64,000 nt of DNA from Amycolatopsis sp. 195334CR (GTDB lineage Bacteria; Actinomycetota; Actinomycetes; Mycobacteriales; Pseudonocardiaceae). The position numbers were made by a program, and so were the translations under genes. This document shows, one piece after another, positions 59,188 through 64,000 of the stretch. Below the pieces are notes generated by a model. The model worked only from the letters and a program-made list of their open reading frames with translations. It had not been told where the DNA came from and made no database searches. Position 1 is the first letter of the stretch. Each line of letters opens with the position of its first letter. The stretch spans positions 2,232,001 through 2,296,000 of the forward strand of contig NZ_JAFJMJ010000002.1 in NCBI RefSeq assembly GCF_017309385.1, in the 5' to 3' direction.

Positions 59188-60390
59188 CTATTCAGCTCGG
59201 CTCAACAGAACCGGCAGGCTCTGCAGCGCGCGCACTGTGGGCTGCCTCCGCCAGTGCAAGGACTCGGCGGGGACGGCCAGACGGATGTCGCGGCATTGTT
59301 CGAGCAGCACGGCGAACGCGACCTGTGCCTCCAATCTGGCCAGCGGCGCACCGAGGCAGTAGTGGATGCCGCGCCCGAAGGCCACGTGCCCGCCGGCGTC
59401 GCGGCGGACGTCGAACCGATCGGGATCGGGGAACCGCCGCGGGTCCCGGTTGGCCGCCAGCACCGACCCCATCACCACGTCACCCCGCCGGATCTCCGTG
59501 CCGGCCATGGTGAAGTCCTCGGTGGCGAACCGCAGCAGGCTCGAACCGAGTGTCGACTCGTACCGCAGCATCTCCTCGACCGCGCCGGGCACCAGCTCGG
59601 GCTTGGCCCGCAGGACGGCGAGCTGGTCGGGGTGGCCGAGCAGGGTCAGCAGGCCGCCGGCGATCAGGCTGGACACCGTGTTGAACCCGCCGACCAGCAG
59701 CATCAGCGTCATCGCGGCCAGTTCCGTGCCGTCGAGCCGATCCGCGCCCCGGTGCTCCGCGATGAACGCGCTGAGCAGGTCGTCACCCGGCTCGGCCTGC
59801 TTGGCGGCCACCAGCTCACCGGTGTAGGCCGAGAGCCAGGCGATCGCGCCGGGCACCTGCTCCGCCTCGGCGGGGTCGCTGGAGAGGAAGCGGTAGGTGT
59901 GCTCGGCGAACTCCTTGCTGTCGGTGACTGGCACGCCGATCAGCCGCATGATCATCTCGATGGTCAGCGGCAGGGAGACGTCGGTCATGACGTCGGCGTG
60001 CCCGCGCGCGGCCGCCTCGCCGATCAGCCGTTCGGCGACCTCGCGCGCGAGCGGGCGCAGGCGTTCCACCTGCCGCGGGGTGAACGCGCCCTGCGCGAGC
60101 CCGCGGAGCCGCGTGTGCTCGGGCGGGTCCACCACGGCGAGGCACTGCCCGAGCCCCATCGCCTCGGCGGCCGCGACCCAGGGCACGGCCCGCACCGGGG
60201 CGGGCGCGTTGCCGGGGTTCACCGACAGCCTCGGCTCGGTGTACATCGCCCGCAGGTCGTCGTACCGGGTGACCAGCCAGCCCGCCACCCCGTGGTGCAC
60301 CACCCACGGGAGCCGCTCCCGCTCGCGCAGTTCGGCGAGCACGGGAAAGGGGTTGTCGAGGAAGTCCTGGCCCAGTCGATCCAGATCCAT
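59188..60390 (-). CDS. Cytochrome P450 (bacterial class I)
   Basis: The 400-residue P450 has ExxR in EEMLRYES and the heme motif FGRGIHYCLG with Cys345. The I-helix reads VGGFNTVSS: the usual acid before the conserved Thr is Asn, which could alter proton delivery. The ATG at 60390 follows GGAGGTGG; the upstream extension of the frame covers other DNA. It lies just downstream of the NTF2-fold gene (41 bases) and divergent from the second P450 and terpene synthase, so it is probably a tailoring oxidase of the terpene pathway. Redox partners are not in the window. Confidence 0.93.
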   Translation of the reverse strand: MDLDRLGQDFLDNPFPVLAELRERERLPWVVHHGVAGWLVTRYDDLRAMYTEPRLSVNPGNAPAPVRAVPWVAAAEAMGLGQCLAVVDPPEHTRLRGLAQGAFTPRQVERLRPLAREVAERLIGEAAARGHADVMTDVSLPLTIEMIMRLIGVPVTDSKEFAEHTYRFLSSDPAEAEQVPGAIAWLSAYTGELVAAKQAEPGDDLLSAFIAEHRGADRLDGTELAAMTLMLLVGGFNTVSSLIAGGLLTLLGHPDQLAVLRAKPELVPGAVEEMLRYESTLGSSLLRFATEDFTMAGTEIRRGDVVMGSVLAANRDPRRFPDPDRFDVRRDAGGHVAFGRGIHYCLGAPLARLEAQVAFAVLLEQCRDIRLAVPAESLHWRRQPTVRALQSLPVLLSRAE

Positions 60391-60431
60391 GCCGCCACCT
60401 CCGGGTGCACTAATGCATTTCTGTGGTGAAT

Positions 60432-60848
60432 TCACGCGGCGAAGACGCCGATTTGCTGCAACAAGGTGAATGCGTCGTAGTAGTCGGTGTGATGAATGAT
60501 TAGTCCGTCCGGGCCCACGTCGAGCACGCTGATCGCGGGCAATTCGATGCGGCTGCCGCGCACGGCGGTCGGCGGCAGGTGCGGGAAATGCCCGGAAAGC
60601 ACGCCGCGGCCGGTCCAGGTGATCACCAGGCCGGACTCCGTCGGCAGGACGCGGTCCAGGTCGACGCGGCTTTCCGGGCTGGCCGCACGCCATTGCTCGA
60701 AGAAGCCGGCCAGCTCGGCGCGGCCGCGGAAGGTCCGGTGCAGCGCCATGTCCTCGAAGATCGCGTTCTCGGCGTAGCAGGCCACGTAGGCGGCCACGTC
60801 GTGCTCGTTGAACGAGTTGACCCAGCGTTCGGCCAGTTTCACACTCAT
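60432..60848 (-). CDS. NTF2-fold (SnoaL-like) protein of the terpene locus
   Basis: The 138-residue protein begins MSVKLAERWVNSFNEHDVAAYVACYAENAIFEDM, the typical SnoaL/NTF2 start, and continues with a beta-rich half (SRIELPAISVLDVGPDGLIIHHTDYYD). The ATG at 60848 follows AGGAGG. It is first in a two-gene operon with the P450 at 59188. Related small proteins act as isomerases, hydrolases or scaffold proteins; which applies cannot be told. Confidence 0.82.
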   Translation of the reverse strand: MSVKLAERWVNSFNEHDVAAYVACYAENAIFEDMALHRTFRGRAELAGFFEQWRAASPESRVDLDRVLPTESGLVITWTGRGVLSGHFPHLPPTAVRGSRIELPAISVLDVGPDGLIIHHTDYYDAFTLLQQIGVFAA

Positions 60849-61006
60849 GGGTTTCCTCCTGGAATCGGGAATGGGATCACGATCGCCGAAGCGTGGTGGG
60901 GCAGCAACATCAAAAACAGCAAAGCGCACGATCGGAGATTGCCGGCATGGCCGGATAAGTATGGTTCCCGGTATCCGAAAACGAGACCGAGCAGGGGCTG
61001 GGGAAG

Positions 61007-62398
61007 ATGACGAACCAGGCAATCGGTGACCGCCGGGCGCGCGGTGCGGAGATCGTTCCGGTGCCGCGGCCGGTGCTGCGCGACGAACTGCGCAGCACCT
61101 TCGCGATGCGGCGGGACCAGGTCGGTTTCCTGAACGAGATGATCGGCCGGTACGGCGACATCGTGCAGATCCGGGTGCTCGGGATCAAGATGGCGATGTT
61201 GAACCACCCGGACTACTTCGAGCACGTGCTGGTGCGCAACCACGAGAACTACAACAAGGACACGTTCCTGTTCCGGGCGATCGCGCCGATCCTGCGGGGC
61301 GGGTTGATCGGGAACGTCGGCGGGGAGCCGTGGCGGCACCAGCGGCGGACGATGCAGCCGTCGTTCCACCGGCCGCAGGTGGCCGGGTTCGCGTTGAACA
61401 TGACCGACGAGACCGGGCAGATGCTGGACCGGTGGGACCGGCAGTACGGGCCGTCGGACGTGGTCAACGTGAGCACCGAGCTGGGGCAGCTGGCGATGCG
61501 GATCGTGTTCCGGTCGCTGTTCGGGGCGAAGGTGGGTGCGCGGGGCAAGGCGATCGAGGACATGTTCTTCGAGGCCAACCAGATCGCCTGCGCGTTCTTC
61601 CGGTTCCCGCTGATCCCGCTGACCTGGCCGACGCCGTCGCACCGGCGGCTGGCGGAGATCATCCGGACGATGGACGGGTTCGTCGCCGACATCATCGCCG
61701 ACCGGGTGCGCAGCGGTGAGCAGCACGACGACCTGCTCGACGCGATGATCCACGCCGTGGACGACGTGACCGGGACGGGGCTGTCGGAGCAGCAGCTGCA
61801 CCGGGAGGTGCTGAACCTGATCATCGGCGGTTACGAGACCACGAGCAATTCGGTGTCGTGGCTGATGCACACCGTGGGGCAGCACCCGGAGGTGCAGCGG
61901 CGGCTGCTGGACGAGGTGGACACCGTCCTCAATGGACGGGCGCCGACCTTCGACGACGTGCTGAACCTGAAGTACACCAGGATGATCGTGGACGAGACGC
62001 TGCGGTTGTACACGCCGGCGTGGCAGACCATGCGGTCCTCGATCGAGGAGGACGTGATCGGCGGGTACCGCATCCCGGCGAAGTCGGACCTGTACCTCAA
62101 CATCTACGCGCTGCACCGGCATCCGGAGTTCTGGCCGGACCCGGAGGTGTTCGACCCGGACCGGTTCACCCCGGCCGAGATCGCGAAGCGGCCGAAGCAG
62201 GCCTACATCCCGTTCGGCAGCGGGCCGCGGATCTGCATCGGCAAGCACTTCGCGCTGACCGAGCTGGTGATCATCCTGGCGATGATCGCGCAGCGGTACG
62301 AGGTGGTGATCCCGCCGGGCTGCGGGAACGTGCAGCCGGAGCCGTTGATCACGCTGCACCCCAAGGGCGGCGTGCACGTGCGGATGGTGCGGCGATGA
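61007..62398 (+). CDS. Cytochrome P450 of the terpene cluster
   Basis: The 463-residue P450 has a canonical I-helix (GGYETTSNS), ExxR in ETLRLYTP and the heme motif FGSGPRICIGK with Cys410. Its length and motif set resemble the CYP families that oxidise terpenes and fatty acids (FGSGPRxCIG type). The start follows GGGGAAG. Its stop overlaps the terpene synthase start (ATGA), which strongly supports oxidation of that terpene. Confidence 0.95.
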   Translation: MTNQAIGDRRARGAEIVPVPRPVLRDELRSTFAMRRDQVGFLNEMIGRYGDIVQIRVLGIKMAMLNHPDYFEHVLVRNHENYNKDTFLFRAIAPILRGGLIGNVGGEPWRHQRRTMQPSFHRPQVAGFALNMTDETGQMLDRWDRQYGPSDVVNVSTELGQLAMRIVFRSLFGAKVGARGKAIEDMFFEANQIACAFFRFPLIPLTWPTPSHRRLAEIIRTMDGFVADIIADRVRSGEQHDDLLDAMIHAVDDVTGTGLSEQQLHREVLNLIIGGYETTSNSVSWLMHTVGQHPEVQRRLLDEVDTVLNGRAPTFDDVLNLKYTRMIVDETLRLYTPAWQTMRSSIEEDVIGGYRIPAKSDLYLNIYALHRHPEFWPDPEVFDPDRFTPAEIAKRPKQAYIPFGSGPRICIGKHFALTELVIILAMIAQRYEVVIPPGCGNVQPEPLITLHPKGGVHVRMVRR

Positions 62399-63396
62399 GC
62401 GGCCCGGTCACCCGGATGGTGGCGGCGTTCGAGGCCATCGCCCCGGAGTGCAACCCGCACGCCGACGCCGCGACCGCGCACCTGGACCGGTGGGTGGCCG
62501 ACCAGGGGCTGGTCGGGCGGGCGGCGGCGCGGGAGCGGTTCGACCGGGCGGCGTTCGGCTGGTTCGCCGCGATCACCTATCCGACCGCGAGCGAACGCGA
62601 CCTCGGCCTGGTCGCGGACTGGTTCGCCTGGCTGTTCCTGCTCGACGACCAGCTCGACGACGGGCTGCTGGGCCGGGACCCCGAGCGCACGCACGAGTTC
62701 CTCGGCGCGTTGTTCGGGGTGCTGGAGGGCAAGGGCGCCGATCCGGGTGCGCCGTCGATCGTGACGTCGCTGGCGGATCTGTGGGCGCGCACGACCGAGT
62801 CGGCGAGCCCGGCGTGGCGGCGGCGGTTCGTCGAGCACGTGGTCGCCGGTGGGCTGGCGGCCGGGTGGGAGTCGGCGAACCGGGTCAGCGGCACCATCCC
62901 CGGCGAAGCGGACTACGTGGAGAAGCGGCGGCACACCGGGGCGATCTACGTGTGCTTCGACCTGATCGAGATCGTCGAGCACTTCGACGTGGCGGCGGCG
63001 GTGTATGACGATGAGCCGTTCGCCGAGGCGGTCCGCGCGGCCTGTGATGTGGTCGGGTGGACGAACGACCTGTATTCGCTGGACAAGGAGACCGCGCTCG
63101 GTGAATACCACAACCTGGTCACCGTGGTGCAGCACGCGCGGGGGATCGGCCAGACCGACGCGATCGGCGTGGTCGCCGAGCTGATCACCCGGCGGCTGCG
63201 CGAGTACCTCGCGGCCGAGCCGCTGCTGCGCAAGCGGTACCCGGGCGTCGAGCCCTACCTGGCGGGCCTGCGGTCGTGGATGCGCGGGAACCTCGACTGG
63301 TCGGCGAGCACCCGCCGGTACCGCGAAGCGTCGCACGACACGGAAAACCCGGCCGGTTACCTGGAGACCGCGCTCATCGACCGGAGGGCGGCATGA
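62395..63396 (+). CDS. Class I terpene synthase
   Basis: The 333-residue protein has the aspartate-rich motif DDQLDD (residues 84-89), the NSE triad NDLYSLDKE (Asn224, Ser228, Glu232) and a late RRYREASHD segment with the conserved Arg-Tyr pair. These bind the Mg-diphosphate cluster and start ionisation of a prenyl diphosphate. The gene is coupled by ATGA overlaps to both neighbours. The following polyprenyl synthase suggests it may use a diphosphate made locally, so a diterpene (GGPP) or sesquiterpene (FPP) are both possible; the product cannot be read from sequence. Confidence 0.95.
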   Translation: MSGPVTRMVAAFEAIAPECNPHADAATAHLDRWVADQGLVGRAAARERFDRAAFGWFAAITYPTASERDLGLVADWFAWLFLLDDQLDDGLLGRDPERTHEFLGALFGVLEGKGADPGAPSIVTSLADLWARTTESASPAWRRRFVEHVVAGGLAAGWESANRVSGTIPGEADYVEKRRHTGAIYVCFDLIEIVEHFDVAAAVYDDEPFAEAVRAACDVVGWTNDLYSLDKETALGEYHNLVTVVQHARGIGQTDAIGVVAELITRRLREYLAAEPLLRKRYPGVEPYLAGLRSWMRGNLDWSASTRRYREASHDTENPAGYLETALIDRRAA

Positions 63397-64000
63397 GCGC
63401 CCCCGCGTTCGAAAGCGCGCCCGGGGTCAATCAGGGCGTGGTGCTGGCGCGGCGGCTGCTGCCGCCGGTGCTGGCGGAGTGGATCGACCGGCTCGGTGGG
63501 GAGCTGGCCACGGTCTGCGGTTACCAGCTGGGCCTGTGCGACGACGCGGGCAAGCCGACCGGCGGGGTGGACGGGAAGCTGCTGCGACCGGCGTTCGCCT
63601 TGTTGTGCGGACTGGCCACCGGGGCGCGACCGGCCGACGTGGTGCCCTCCGGCGCGGCGATCGAGTTGCTGCACAACGCTTCCCTGATCCACGACGACAT
63701 CATGGACGGCGACCGCGAACGACGGCACCGCCCGACGGTGTGGGCGCGGTTCGGCGAAGCCACCGCGATCCTGGCCGGTGACGCACTGATCGCGCTCGGC
63801 TTCGAGGTGCTCGCCGCCCAGCGCCACCCCGCCACCGCGCGCTCGGTGGCGGTGCTGGCGAAGACCCTGCGACTGCTCGCCCGCGGCCAGGAACTGGACC
63901 TCAAGTTCGAGACCGAACCCAGCGTGTCCCTGGACGACTGCCTGGCCATGATGACCGGCAAAACCGGGGTGCTGCTCGGCTGCGCCTGCCGCCTCGGCGC
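63393..64000 (+). CDS. Polyprenyl diphosphate synthase, 3' truncated by window edge
   Basis: From the ATG at 63393 (ATGA overlap with the terpene synthase stop) an open frame runs to the window edge, giving 202 residues. It contains the first aspartate-rich motif DDIMD (101-105) in LLHNASLIHDDIMDGD, followed by RRHRPTVWARFG, and an early GGVDGKLLRP, as in trans-isoprenyl synthases. The residues before DDxxD that set chain length are LLHNASLIH; small residues here favour products of C20 or shorter, but this is weak. The second DDxxD lies outside the window. Confidence 0.92.
   Translation, partial: MSAPAFESAPGVNQGVVLARRLLPPVLAEWIDRLGGELATVCGYQLGLCDDAGKPTGGVDGKLLRPAFALLCGLATGARPADVVPSGAAIELLHNASLIHDDIMDGDRERRHRPTVWARFGEATAILAGDALIALGFEVLAAQRHPATARSVAVLAKTLRLLARGQELDLKFETEPSVSLDDCLAMMTGKTGVLLGCACRLG

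Overview
The window is very GC-rich DNA with densely packed genes, frequent GTG starts, GGAGG-type ribosome binding sites and long spurious open frames on both strands. This fits a filamentous actinomycete; Pseudonocardiales (Amycolatopsis or Kutzneria-like) is a guess. It is mostly accessory, specialised-metabolism DNA: one large nonribosomal peptide (NRPS) locus at about 1-50 kb and the start of a terpene cluster at about 59-64 kb, separated by secreted enzymes and regulators.

NRPS locus. The left edge cuts an NRPS gene (A-PCP-C-A-PCP-E). A convergent two-component pair (5.0-7.0 kb) stands back to back with a MacB/Bce-like ABC exporter (7.2-10.5 kb). An apparent operon follows: an NTF2-fold protein, a branched-chain aminotransferase, a type II thioesterase, a citramalate-synthase-like enzyme, a cytoplasmic penicillin-binding-protein (PBP)-fold serine hydrolase, and a 22.6-kb six-module NRPS. 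A PyrH-like FAD tryptophan halogenase faces it across a strong bidirectional terminator. Neither NRPS has a thioesterase domain and both end in an epimerisation domain. Together with the SurE-like PBP-fold protein, this points to a cyclic peptide of at least 8 residues, released and cyclised in trans at a D-residue. The six-module protein starts with A and so should start the chain; the gene at the left edge would then encode the last modules. Hand-read pockets suggest an aliphatic residue, D-Val, a D-Ser-like residue, Ser and two bulky, possibly aromatic D-residues, then an unread residue and D-Val/Ile. The citramalate synthase and aminotransferase fit supply of Ile or 2-aminobutyrate, and the halogenase fits chloro-tryptophan.

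Regulatory block (40-52 kb). It holds two small, degenerate ABC ATPases without permeases, three paralogous ArsR-like regulators, an unusual three-gene two-component system with a pseudokinase-like membrane protein, a CPA2 antiporter and an AfsR/SARP-type activator. An 18-bp palindrome occurs before the real ABC exporter, before both degenerate ATPases, and once before no ATPase at all. This suggests a module (palindrome, ATPase, ArsR regulator) that was triplicated, with one ATPase since lost. Two tandem-repeat arrays are present: an 18-bp repeat in frame inside NRPS adenylation domain A3, and a 45/37-bp non-coding minisatellite at 41.0-41.3 kb.

Right side. A small membrane protein, a secreted PLD-fold/crystallin-like fusion, a secreted HEWQH metalloprotease, an AraC-type regulator, a PPOX-fold flavoprotein and a WYL regulator lead into a terpene cluster: two P450s, an NTF2-fold protein, a class I terpene synthase and a polyprenyl diphosphate synthase cut by the right edge.
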